DNA from: Nannocystis sp.
Lineage (GTDB): Bacteria; Myxococcota_A; Polyangia; Nannocystales; Nannocystaceae
Assembly: GCF_016714285.1 (NCBI RefSeq)
Contig: NZ_JADJNN010000003.1
Location: 372,001-436,000, forward strand
Length of the DNA stretch: 64,000 nucleotides
Direction of reading: 5' to 3'
Shown one piece after another: positions 45,798 to 55,555 of this stretch. How positions within the stretch are numbered: the first letter of the stretch is position 1; every line of letters begins with the position of its first letter. The translations under genes were made by a program, and so were the position numbers. The notes under the pieces are model-generated. The model saw only the letters and a program-made list of their open reading frames with translations. It was not told the DNA's origin and made no database searches.

Positions 45798-47225
45798 TCA
45801 GTCGTGGAGCTTCACGTACTCGAAGTCGACGGGGCGGCCCTCGATGCCCTTGCTCGGCGGGGCGATCCAGTTGGCGAACTTCCCGGGCTCGTAGACCGGC
45901 TTCATGATCGAGAGCAGGTAGTCGTTGTCGGCGGGGGTGAGCAGCCAGTGGCGCTGGTTGGCCTCGTAGCGGTTGCTGTCGATCAGGTTGCCGACGGGGT
46001 CGAAGCGGTGGTCGGCGTAGATGCCCTGGTGACGGTGGAAGCGGCGGCTCGGGAGGGTGAGGCGGTTCGGCGAGCCGGCCTCCTCGAGGGTGCGGTTCCA
46101 CTTGCGGAGCGCGCGCTCGCAGTCTTGCACGTAGCTGTCGCGCAGGACCTCGTTCATGGCGTTGCGCATGGGGACGTCGCGCTCGCCGAGTTGGCCATTC
46201 TCGACGACGGGGAGGCGGTAGGTGCCGGTGAGGGCCTTGTGCTCGTCGTAGCGGTCCTCGCGGTAGCGGCCCTTGAGGCCGGTGGCGAAGAAGTCGGCGG
46301 CGTTGCTCGAGATCTCGCCGCCGAAGAGGTCGAGGCTGTAGGTGAACCAGTAGTTGATCGTGCGCTGGATGAGGTCGAAGTCGATGCCGCCCTGGCGGCG
46401 GATGTCGCCGTTGGGATCGAGGGCCTGCAGCTCGGCCGAGCGCTTGATGATGCGGTCCATGCCGGTCTCGCCGACGAAGAGGTGGTGGGCCTCCTCGGTG
46501 AGCATGAACTCGGTGGTGCGGGCGAGCGGGTCGAAGCCGCTCTGGGACAGCGCGGCGAGCTGGTACTTGCCGTCGCGGTCGGTGAACATCGTGAAGGCGA
46601 AGAAGCTGAGCCAGTGGTCGCAGGGCTGGTTGAAGGCGCCGAGGATGCGGGGCTTGTCGGGGTCCCCCGAGCGGCGCTGGAGCAGCTCGTCGGCCTCGTC
46701 GCGGCCGTCGCGGCCGAAGTACTTGTGGAGCAGGTAGACCATGGCCCACAGGTGGCGGCCCTCCTCCACGTTGACCTGGAAGAGGTTGCGCATGTCGTAG
46801 AGGCTGGGGGCGATGTGGCCGAGGAGGCGCTGCTGTTCGACGCTGGCGGGCTCGGTGTCGGCCTGGGTGACGATGATGCGGCGCAGGGCGTTGCGGTGCT
46901 CGCCGGGGACCTCGGTCCAGGCGGCCTTGCCGGCGTCGTCGCCGCAGCGGATGTGCGAGGTCTCGGGGTCGCGGGGGTTGAGGAAGATGCCCCAGCGGTA
47001 GTCGGGCATGCGCACGTGGTCGTAGTGGGCCCAGCCGTCGCTGTCGACGGAGACGGCGGTGCGGAGGAACACCGGCTTGTCGGCGAAGTCGGTGGGGCCC
47101 ATGTCGTTCCACCACTCGAGGTAGTTGGGCAGCCAGGTCTCGAGGGCGCGTTGCAGCTTGACGTCGTCCGACAGGCCGACGTTGTTGGGGATCTTGGCGT
47201 TGAGGTCGACGGTGGTGCTGACCAT
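45798..47225 (-). CDS. boxB: Benzoyl-CoA 2,3-epoxidase subunit B
   Basis: A 475-aa diiron oxygenase that, with the reductase BoxA, makes 2,3-epoxybenzoyl-CoA in the aerobic benzoyl-CoA pathway. The expected length is about 475. Candidate iron ligands are in QADTEPASVEQQ, NVEEGRHLWAMVY and LTEEAHHLFVGE, each Glu or Glu-x-x-His. The start MVSTTVDLNAKIPNNVGL matches the family. It follows boxC by 63 bp. BoxA, the benzoate-CoA ligase and the usual BoxR regulator are absent from the window, so the pathway must be completed elsewhere. Confidence 0.95.
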   Translation of the reverse strand: MVSTTVDLNAKIPNNVGLSDDVKLQRALETWLPNYLEWWNDMGPTDFADKPVFLRTAVSVDSDGWAHYDHVRMPDYRWGIFLNPRDPETSHIRCGDDAGKAAWTEVPGEHRNALRRIIVTQADTEPASVEQQRLLGHIAPSLYDMRNLFQVNVEEGRHLWAMVYLLHKYFGRDGRDEADELLQRRSGDPDKPRILGAFNQPCDHWLSFFAFTMFTDRDGKYQLAALSQSGFDPLARTTEFMLTEEAHHLFVGETGMDRIIKRSAELQALDPNGDIRRQGGIDFDLIQRTINYWFTYSLDLFGGEISSNAADFFATGLKGRYREDRYDEHKALTGTYRLPVVENGQLGERDVPMRNAMNEVLRDSYVQDCERALRKWNRTLEEAGSPNRLTLPSRRFHRHQGIYADHRFDPVGNLIDSNRYEANQRHWLLTPADNDYLLSIMKPVYEPGKFANWIAPPSKGIEGRPVDFEYVKLHD

Positions 47226-47288
47226 GGTTTGCGAGTGCTCCTGTCGGGCTTGGCGAGGGACGAATGGGCGGCGCGCGGGCGGGAACGG

Positions 47289-48974
<1,686 letters not shown>

Positions 48975-49567
48975 TACAGTTGGCAACGTAGCAGCGCACC
49001 CCGAATTCCGATCCAGGGGGGCTCTGGCGAGGCCGTGTGGCTCCGCACGGTACGTCTCGCACGCACTCACTTCGCGAGAGGATGCAGGCTGTGCATGACT
49101 CACGCGTGCCGATGCGGCGGGCCGTGAAGGCGTGATGGACGCGGTGTGTGGCGCCGCCACGATCGTGCGGCGACACACGATATGTGAGGAAGCCCGACTC
49201 TGATTAGAGCGGCGAGAACGATGTTCTACGGGGTGTTGATCGCTTCGCTCGCTGGGCTCGATCGGAACTTCACGCACGCGTGTTGACGGCGACCAGGTCG
49301 CGACCGCGACGCGACGCGCGTGGGTCGATGACGCTGGCGATCGATGCATGCGATCGCCACGCGATGCATACGACGGCGTCGCGATCGCGGAGAGCGTGGC
49401 GACGGGCGTCGCTGTGCGTGGTGCGTCGGGCGACCATCGCGGTGGTGAAAATTGTGTGCATTCGCACGCGATCGTCGGACGCATCGGAGGCCTCGCTGGT
49501 GGGCCGGGGATGGGCGTCACGGGGGCGAGGACGCGCGCGACGAGGGTGTGTGATAGACCGCGTCACG
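48975..49567. other. Intergenic region, 590 bp, rich in GATCG words
   Basis: No gene is supported. It should hold the promoter for boxC (leftward) and for the HAD gene (rightward). Between 49320 and 49480, GATCG/CGATC and ATGCAT words are unusually dense. A stem-loop GGCGATCG (49336-49343) / CGATCGCC (49351-49358) with a 7-nt loop is the clearest structure. Base composition looks a little lower in GC than in the genes. Confidence 0.5.
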
Positions 49568-50233
49568 ATGGCGCTGCGGGGGGTGCTCTTCGATCTGGAC
49601 GGGGTGTTGATCGACTCGTTGCCGTCGATCCTCGCGTGCATGAACCACGCGCTGATCGGGCTGGGGAGGGCGCCGGTCGGTGCGGAGCAGGTGCGGCCGT
49701 TGATCGGTCCGCCGCTCGAGGAGAGCGCGGCGCGGCTGCTCGGCGCGGCGGATGCCCTGCTGGTGCCGCGCTTCGTGGCGGCGTACCGCGAGCGCTACGC
49801 GGCGACCTGCGCCCGCGAGAGCTTGCCGGCGGCGGGGCTCGTGCCGGTGCTGACGACGCTGGCGGCGCGCTGGCGGCTGGCGGTGGCGACCAGCAAGCCG
49901 GAGCTGTACGCACGGGAGATCCTGGCGGCGCTCGGCGCGGACGGGTGCTTCGCCGGCGGCATCTTCGGGCGATCGCTGGTGCTCGACAGCGAGGGCAAGG
50001 CGGCGGTGGTCGGGCGGGCGTGTGCGGCGTTCGCCGGGGCGAAGGGGCTGGTGATGGTCGGGGACCGCGAGCACGACGTGGTCGGGGCGGCGGCGCACGG
50101 GATCGCCACGATCGGGGTGCTGCACGGGATGGGCTCGCGGGCGGAGCTCGAGCGGGCCGGGGCGCGGTGGATCGCGGCCGACCTGGGGGCGCTGCCGGGG
50201 CTGCTGGCGGCGATCGAGGCGGGGCTGGCCTGA
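49568..50233 (+). CDS. HAD-family phosphatase (phosphoglycolate phosphatase-like)
   Basis: A 221-aa haloacid-dehalogenase hydrolase. Motif I is FDLDGVLIDS with the nucleophile Asp, motif II is VATSKPELY, the lysine of motif III is near SEGKAAVV and motif IV is MVGDREHDVVGAAAHG. A helical cap lies between motifs I and II. It resembles Gph/PgmB-type phosphatases; the substrate is not determined. Its 3' end (GGGGCTGGCCTGA) occurs three times in the junction to the convergent methyltransferase gene. Confidence 0.9.
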   Translation: MALRGVLFDLDGVLIDSLPSILACMNHALIGLGRAPVGAEQVRPLIGPPLEESAARLLGAADALLVPRFVAAYRERYAATCARESLPAAGLVPVLTTLAARWRLAVATSKPELYAREILAALGADGCFAGGIFGRSLVLDSEGKAAVVGRACAAFAGAKGLVMVGDREHDVVGAAAHGIATIGVLHGMGSRAELERAGARWIAADLGALPGLLAAIEAGLA

Positions 50234-50337
50234 GGGACAGGCTGGCTCTTGGGTCAGGCTGGCTCTCGGGGCTGGCCTGAGGGACAGGCTGGATCTCGGG
50301 GCTGGCCTGAGGGACAGGCTGGCTCTCGGGTCAGGTT
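50221..50337. repeat. Triplicated junction between convergent HAD and RumA-type genes
   Basis: GGGGCTGGCCTGAGGGACAG recurs at 50221, 50269 and 50299, each time including the TGA stop of the HAD gene. GGGTCAGGCTGG-like segments (the TCA being the stop of the opposing gene) occur at about 50250 and 50328. So the end of each gene is present two or three times. The dispersed element GGGACAGG is part of each unit. Confidence 0.9.
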
Positions 50338-51629
50338 GATTCGAGCCAGGCGACCAGCTCGAGGTGGGGGGTGTGCGGGAGGGTGTCGTAGGCGCGCAGG
50401 GCGGTGAGGCGGTAGCCGCTGGCGAGGGCTTTGAGGTCGCGGGCGAGGGCCGCGGGGCCGCAGCTCATGAGCTGGAGGCGGGGCGCCGCGAGGCGCAGCA
50501 GTTCGGCGCAGACCTGCGGGCCGAGGCCCTCGCGCGGGGGGTTGGCGATCACGAGGTCGGGGCGGCGTTGCTGGCGGGCGAGGAAGTGCTCGGCGGTCTC
50601 GGGGGCGAGGCCGAGGGCGGCGGCGCTCTCGGGGTAGGCCTCGCAGGCGTGGACCTCGGCGAAGTGCGGGCGCAGGAGCTCCGTGGTGACGCCGGCGCCG
50701 GCGTAGAGGTCGAGGGCGAGGGCGCCGCGGAGCTCGTGGCCGGCGTGGTCGCGGACGAGGTCGGCGTAGGCGAGGGCGGCGACGGCGGGGTTCGGCTGGA
50801 GGAAGCCGAGGGGGCCGAGCTCGCGGGTGACGCCGGCGAGCGTGGTGTGGAGGTTCGTGCCGCGGAGGAGGGTGGGTGCGGCGCCGCGGAGGTTGTTGTC
50901 GGCGCCGGCGTGGACCGACCAGGCGACGCCGACGGGGCGGCGGAGGTGGGCCGGGAGCTCGCTGGCGGCGCGGCTGTCGGCGCTGGCGGTGACGAGGGTG
51001 AGGAGGACCGAGCTGCCGTCGGTCTTGAACCACGCGTAGCGGAGGTCGCCGCTGCGGGAGGTCTCGTCGTAGGGTTCGATCTTCAGCCAGTCGGCGATGC
51101 GGCGCAGCTCCTCCGCGGCGAGCACGATCTCCGGGTGGTCGACGCGGCAGGCGTGCATCGCGGCGAGCGTGTGGCTGCCGCGGACGTAGCTGCCGAGCAC
51201 GAGCTGGCCGGTGCTGCCGCCGACCACGCGCTTGCTGGCGGCGCGGTAGCCGAACTCGGCCGGGGCGGCGATCACGGCGTCGACGTGGAGGTCGTATTGG
51301 CGGGCGAGTAGGTCGCGCTTGAGGGCGCGTTGATCGGCGACCTCGAGTTCGAGCAGGGGGCAGCCGGTGCAGCGAGGGGTGCGGGCGGGGAGGCCGTCGT
51401 CGTGGTGGGTGCAGGGGCTCGGGCGGCGGCCGGGGTGTGGGCGGAGGATGGCGCGGAGCTCGGCGTGGGCGCGCGGCTGCTGGCGCGAGACGTGGGTGAG
51501 GCGGGCGCTCACCTGCTCGCTGGCGAAGGCGCCGGGGACGGAGATCGTTCGGCCCTCGAGGGTGCCGCTGGCCTCGCCCCCGGGGGTGAGGGCGTCCAGC
51601 TCGAGCTCGAGGGTGTCGCCGGCTTTCAT
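50331..51629 (-). CDS. 23S rRNA (uracil-5-)-methyltransferase, RumA/TrmA family
   Basis: A 432-aa SAM-dependent enzyme. The N-terminal TRAM domain (DTLELELDALTPGGEASG) is followed by a cysteine cluster (CTHHDDGLPARTPRCTGC) that holds the iron-sulfur centre in RlmD. The methyltransferase part has LDLYAGAGVTTELL, VIANPPREGLGPQV and MSCGPAALARDLKAL, where the Cys of SCGP attacks uridine. ATG 51629 begins MKAGDTLELE. Compared with RlmD the linker between Cys cluster and SAM domain is longer. The exact target uridine cannot be told from the sequence. Confidence 0.9.
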   Translation of the reverse strand: MKAGDTLELELDALTPGGEASGTLEGRTISVPGAFASEQVSARLTHVSRQQPRAHAELRAILRPHPGRRPSPCTHHDDGLPARTPRCTGCPLLELEVADQRALKRDLLARQYDLHVDAVIAAPAEFGYRAASKRVVGGSTGQLVLGSYVRGSHTLAAMHACRVDHPEIVLAAEELRRIADWLKIEPYDETSRSGDLRYAWFKTDGSSVLLTLVTASADSRAASELPAHLRRPVGVAWSVHAGADNNLRGAAPTLLRGTNLHTTLAGVTRELGPLGFLQPNPAVAALAYADLVRDHAGHELRGALALDLYAGAGVTTELLRPHFAEVHACEAYPESAAALGLAPETAEHFLARQQRRPDLVIANPPREGLGPQVCAELLRLAAPRLQLMSCGPAALARDLKALASGYRLTALRAYDTLPHTPHLELVAWLEST

Positions 51630-51697
51630 GCGCGGACGATGCCAAGGCGGAGGGCCGCCGGCAAGGTGTTCTCGCCCAGGTGCCCGTGTCTGGCATC

Positions 51698-51781
51698 TGT
51701 CCTGAAGGACATGTGGAGCGGCCGCGACGGCGAGCACGGTCCTCGCGCTCCGGGAGGGCTATCCACATGTCCTTCAGGACA
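51698..51781. repeat. Perfect 20-bp inverted repeat made of two dispersed palindromes
   Basis: TGTCCTGAAGGACATGTGGA at 51698-51717 is perfectly complementary to TCCACATGTCCTTCAGGACA at 51762-51781, with a 44-nt loop. Each arm is itself a near-palindrome of the TGTCC-N4-GGACA type. It lies between the aroA stop and the start of the RumA-type gene, both on the minus strand, so it could act as a terminator for aroA. Confidence 0.9.
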
Positions 51782-51789
51782 TGCGGCGA

Positions 51790-53091
51790 TCATGCGGCGA
51801 TCATGCCGAGCTGGCGGAGGACGTCGAAGTAGCGGGGGAAGGTCTTGGTGACGCAGGCCGGGTCGCGGATCTCCAGGTGGCCGGCGAGGCTGAAGGCCAT
51901 CGCCATGCGGTGGTCGAGGTAGGTGTCGATCGCCACGTCGCGGGTGGGCGTGAGCGGGGGGTCGATGATGAGGCCGCCGGGGAGCTCCTGGACCGCGGCG
52001 CCGAGCTTGCGCAGCTCGGTGGCGGCGGCGGCGAGGCGGTCGCTCTCGTGGTGGCGCAGGACCTCGACGTTGTGGATCTCGCTGCGGCCGCGGGCGTGGA
52101 GGGCCAGGACGGCGGCGGTGAGGGTCATGTCGGGCATGTCGGCGAGGTCGAGGATGGCGCCGTCGAGGCGGCCGGTGCCGGTGACGGTGGTGTGATCGGG
52201 GGCCCGGTCGACGGCGGCGCCCATGCGCGCGAGGACCTGGCAGAACTCGGCGTCGCCCTGGATGCTGCGGCTGCCGAGGGCCGGGACGGTCACGCGGCCG
52301 CCGAAGATCGCGGGGATCGCGAGCAGGTAGCTGGCGGCCGAGGCGTCGGGTTCGATGGTGTAGTCGCGGGCGCGGAGCGGGGCCGGGGTGATGGTGATCG
52401 TGTTGTGGTCGTGCCAGCGGGCGTCGCCGCCGAAGTCGCGGAGGGTGGCGAGGGTCATGTCGACGTAGGGGCGGGCGGGGGTGCCTTGTTCGAGGACGAT
52501 GTGGGTGGGGGCGTCGGCGAGGGCGGCGGCGAGGATCAGGGCCGAGATGAACTGCGAGCTGGGCGGGCGGGGCAGGCGGATCTCGCCGCCGCGGAGGCGG
52601 GTGCCGGAGATCTCGAAGGGGAGCAGGTCGTCGGCGGCGAGGCAGCGGATCTGGGCGCCCTGGTCGCGCAGGGCGCGGAGCAGGCCCTCCATCGGGCGCT
52701 CGCGCATGCGTGGGCTGCCGTCGACGAGGGCGGTGAGTGGGGACGCGGCGAGGACGGCGGTGAGGAAGCGGGCGGCGGTGCCGGCGGTGGCGACGTCGAT
52801 CGGGCGGGTGGGGTCGGCGAGTTGCGAGGGTGGGCCGCCGTTGCCGGTGAGGGTGACGGTGGTGGCGTTGTTGTGCAGTTCGTGGGCGAGGCCGAAGCGG
52901 GCGATCGCGGCGAGCATCGCGCGGGTGTCGTCGGAGTCGAGGCAGCCCCGCAGGGTGGAGCGGCCGGTGGCGAGGGCGGCGAGGATCAGGGCGCGGTTGG
53001 TCAGGCTCTTCGAGCCCGGCGGCGACAGCTCGGCGTCGACCGGGCCGGGGGGCGGGCGCACGCGGATGCTCGGGGATGGCGCGTGGAACAT
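51790..53091 (-). CDS. aroA: 3-phosphoshikimate 1-carboxyvinyltransferase (EPSP synthase)
   Basis: A 433-aa enzyme of the shikimate pathway joining shikimate 3-phosphate and PEP. The motifs are PPGSKSLTNRALILAALA, AGTAARFLTAVL (family GTA region), DGSPRMRERPM, RPPSSQFISALIL, DMPDMTLTAAVLALHA, RHHESDRLAAAA and DTYLDHRMAMAFSL. The start MFHAPSPSIRVRP is ATG 53091. The final codons (ATGATCGCCGCATGA) are partly repeated just after the stop (TCGCCGCATG), so the gene end is duplicated in tandem. Three 15-bp repeats lie immediately upstream of the start. Confidence 0.95.
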   Translation of the reverse strand: MFHAPSPSIRVRPPPGPVDAELSPPGSKSLTNRALILAALATGRSTLRGCLDSDDTRAMLAAIARFGLAHELHNNATTVTLTGNGGPPSQLADPTRPIDVATAGTAARFLTAVLAASPLTALVDGSPRMRERPMEGLLRALRDQGAQIRCLAADDLLPFEISGTRLRGGEIRLPRPPSSQFISALILAAALADAPTHIVLEQGTPARPYVDMTLATLRDFGGDARWHDHNTITITPAPLRARDYTIEPDASAASYLLAIPAIFGGRVTVPALGSRSIQGDAEFCQVLARMGAAVDRAPDHTTVTGTGRLDGAILDLADMPDMTLTAAVLALHARGRSEIHNVEVLRHHESDRLAAAATELRKLGAAVQELPGGLIIDPPLTPTRDVAIDTYLDHRMAMAFSLAGHLEIRDPACVTKTFPRYFDVLRQLGMIAA

Positions 53092-53127
53092 GCGGCTCGC
53101 GGCGTGCTGCACTTCGGGATGGCGCGT

Positions 53128-53171
53128 GGGACAGGTGCGAAGGGACAGGTGCGAAGGGACAGGTGCGAGGG
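53128..53171. repeat. Three direct 15-bp repeats before aroA
   Basis: GGGACAGGTGCGAA is found at 53128, 53143 and 53158. It is a half of the dispersed palindrome in tandem. The array lies in the 83 bp between the aroA start and the stop of the DUF2914-type gene, so it would be in the mRNA leader of aroA if transcribed from upstream. Confidence 0.9.
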
Positions 53172-53174
53172 CCG

Positions 53175-54433
53175 CTAGTCGATGACCTCGAAGGGGACGC
53201 GGCCGACCAGCTGGTCGTCCTCGGTGACGACGTCGATGCTCCAGTGGCCGGCGCGGGCGGCGGGGATGTTGAAGGAGCGGAGGGTGGAGCGCAGGCGGAC
53301 GGTGCCGGGCGGAGGTTCGCCGCTGGGGGTGACGGGGCCGATCTGGACGGCGATGCCCTGGTGGCGCCAGACGTGGTGGAGGGTGTTGCCGTGGCCGCCG
53401 GGGATGACGACGTCGGTGAGGGCGTGCATCTCCTGGATGAGCGACTGGTGGAGGGTGCTGACCTGCATGGTGAGGCGGCCGTCGGGGAGCAGGCTGGGGC
53501 CGACGGCGCCGGTCGCGATGTACATCGGGACCGGTGGGATCGCGAGGCGGGCGAAGTAGGCCCCGAACACGGAGGCGGCGACGAAGAGGACGAAGAGGAC
53601 GGCCCAGGCCGGGCGCAGCAGGTTGCGCGCGGGCACGTGCATGCTGAAGAACACGACGGCGGCGATCGCCGCGGCGGACATCTGGGTGAGCAGGGTGCGG
53701 GTGTCGGGGAGGAGCGCGGGGAGGACCAGGTTGAGGCAGGCGAACAGGATGAAGAAGTAGACGGCGGAGGCGGGGACCTTCCAGCGCATCAGGAACTGGT
53801 CGAAGACGACGTCGATGGTGGAGAGGATCGCCAGGGCGGCGAGGACGTAGACGAAGAAGCGGTTGGGGTCGTCGAAGGTGGCCGTCTTGTAATAGAAGGG
53901 CACCAGGAAGAAGAGCATGCTCTGGAAGAGGTTCTTCAGCGCCAGGGTCATGACGTAGAAGCGGACCTTGGATTTGGTGTCCTTGACCTTCGCCTTCTGG
54001 CCGGGGCCGGTGCCGAAGACGCGGAAGAACAGGACGAGCACGAGCCAGCCGAGGCCGAGGAGGACGACCATCCAGCGGGCGTTGTCGTAGCCCTTGCTGG
54101 CGTACATGACGACGAAGGCGCCGAAGGTCAGGGCGTAGGCGGAGTGCAGCCACCACAGCTTGCTGCCGTGGCGAGCGAGGAAGGCGCGGACCCTGGCGAA
54201 GCGCTTGAGGGCGGCGAGGTCCTGCTCGCTGATGCCTTCGGGGAGGGCGACGGTCGGCGGGGCGTCGGCGTTGCGATCGAGGTCGGCGGCGGCGGCGACG
54301 AGGTCGGGCGAGAGGGCGGCGACTTGCGTGCGGCCCGGGGCGTGGTCGCGGTGGTCGCGGTGGTCGCGGTGGTCGCGGTGGTCGCGGTGGTCGCGGTGGT
54401 CGCGGTGGTGGTGTCGACGGGGGCTTCGGCCAT
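53175..54433 (-). CDS. DUF2914-type membrane protein, start out of frame across a 9-bp repeat
   Basis: The well-coded part (from about 54340 to 53175) has at least six membrane segments (MVVLLGLGWLVLVLFF, SAVYFFILFACLNLVLP) and a C-terminal periplasmic domain (HHVWRHQGIAVQIGP, GHWSIDVVTED) like the DUF2914 family. The good frame extends upstream as far as a TGA near 54438 with no ATG, GTG or TTG before the Met at 54107. The only ATG start (54433, MAEAPVDTTTATT) reads the seven 9-bp repeats as Ala-Thr-Thr and then continues in the wrong frame. So one base too many or too few separates the start from the body. Either the repeat tract has mutated or the sequence has an error there. Confidence 0.7.
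54342..54404. repeat. Seven tandem GTGGTCGCG units
   Basis: The 9-bp unit repeats exactly seven times, followed by GTGGTGGTG. On the minus strand it encodes Ala-Thr-Thr in the frame of the ATG at 54433, or His-Asp-Arg in the frame of the membrane-protein body. Length variation by whole units keeps the frame, so only an odd-sized change would explain the mismatch. Confidence 0.93.
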
Positions 54434-54514
54434 CCAGCGCTCAGGGGGTTGTGGCGGTGGTGGAGGGCGGCCAGGTGTGTCGAAGAGCGAGCCCTCCGAC
54501 CGGCCAGCCAGCGC

Positions 54515-55411
54515 TCATGGGGTCGTGGCGGTGGTGGTGTCTTCGGGTGGAGGGTCGCTGGCGGACGACCAGGCGACGCGCTCGGCGGTGAAGTTGAAGT
54601 ACATCCACACGCCGTCCTTGGGGACGGCGACGGTGTCGATGTCGTCGACGGAGGTCTTGCAGCCGTTGCCGCCGGCGAGCACGGACCAGGGCGTGAAGGG
54701 GGCGCCGTTGAGCACGCCGATCGAGCTCATGGCCACGGTGGATGGGAGGAAGCCGAACAGCACGCCCTGGACCAGCTTCTGCGGCTCGGCGAGGTCGTAG
54801 GCGGCGTAGATCTGGACGTTGGAGAGCGGGAGGCCGAGGGTGGGGGCGAGCTGGAGGCTGAGCGAGGGGATGAGGGCGCTGAGGAAGCAGGGGCTGGTCG
54901 GCTTGTTGAGCGCGCCGTCGCCGATCTGATAGCTGGGGTTCAGCGTGCCGGCGACCGGGTTGCCGCAGGTGCCGCCCTCGGAGTTGTTGAAGTCGGCGGA
55001 GACGATGCTGGCGGGCGGGACGTCCTTGTCGGTGCAGTTGACGAGGGCGCCGCCGGGGACGCACTTGGCGGGGACGATGTCGAGGGTGGTCTCGCTGTCC
55101 TTCGAGGGGTCGAGGGGGTGGAGGACCAGGGTGGTGTTGATGTCGAAGCTGCCGATGTTCTCGGCGAACAGCTGGTTGTAGGTGTCGGTCGAGTCCTGGC
55201 ACAGGACCATGTCGCCGCTGTAGGTGTGCGGGTCGACGAGGGTGAGCTCGGTGATGCGGAAGGCGGCGGTGGCGTCGGGGTCGACGAGGCGGTCGAAGAA
55301 GTCGCCGGCGTAGCAGCTGGAGGAGGCGGCGCAGGCCAACAACACCAGGCCGGCCGCGCGCGAGGGCCTGCGGAGGCGCGGGCGTGGGCGGGCGTGAGAG
55401 AGCTGGGGCAC
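54515..55411 (-). CDS. Putative lipoprotein of unknown function
   Basis: A 298-aa protein starting at GTG 55411, just before PQLSHARPRPRL. A basic, Arg-rich n-region is followed by VLLACAASSSC as a lipobox region. The mature part has about seven cysteines (VLCQDST, AKCVPGGALVNCTDKD, GTCGNP, SPCFLS, NGCKTS) and is beta-rich, with YFNFTAERVAW near the end. A Thr-rich tail (PPPEDTTTATTP) closes it. A decayed copy of the 3' end (CCAGCGCTCA then GGGGGTTGTGGCGGTGGTGG) lies in the gap to the next gene at about 54433-54468. Confidence 0.72.
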   Translation of the reverse strand: MPQLSHARPRPRLRRPSRAAGLVLLACAASSSCYAGDFFDRLVDPDATAAFRITELTLVDPHTYSGDMVLCQDSTDTYNQLFAENIGSFDINTTLVLHPLDPSKDSETTLDIVPAKCVPGGALVNCTDKDVPPASIVSADFNNSEGGTCGNPVAGTLNPSYQIGDGALNKPTSPCFLSALIPSLSLQLAPTLGLPLSNVQIYAAYDLAEPQKLVQGVLFGFLPSTVAMSSIGVLNGAPFTPWSVLAGGNGCKTSVDDIDTVAVPKDGVWMYFNFTAERVAWSSASDPPPEDTTTATTP

Positions 55412-55555
55412 GGCGGGCGGCCATGATAGCCGATCGACGGGGCGGGCCGTCCGCGCTGGCGCGGAGAATCCTCCCGGGGGCGTGGCCCGAGGGCGGCCCG
55501 GTGCGGCGACCTGGGGCCGGGCGGCGGGTTGCCAGGCGCACGGGGCTGGCCCACG

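Noticed and set aside
53128..53171. CRISPR array from the regular 15-bp repeats
   Set aside because: Three units without spacers of constant length and no cas genes in the window; it is a tandem direct repeat.
54342..54404. CRISPR or VNTR of foreign origin in the 9-bp tract
   Set aside because: The unit is far too short for CRISPR and fits a codon-repeat (Ala-Thr-Thr) tract.
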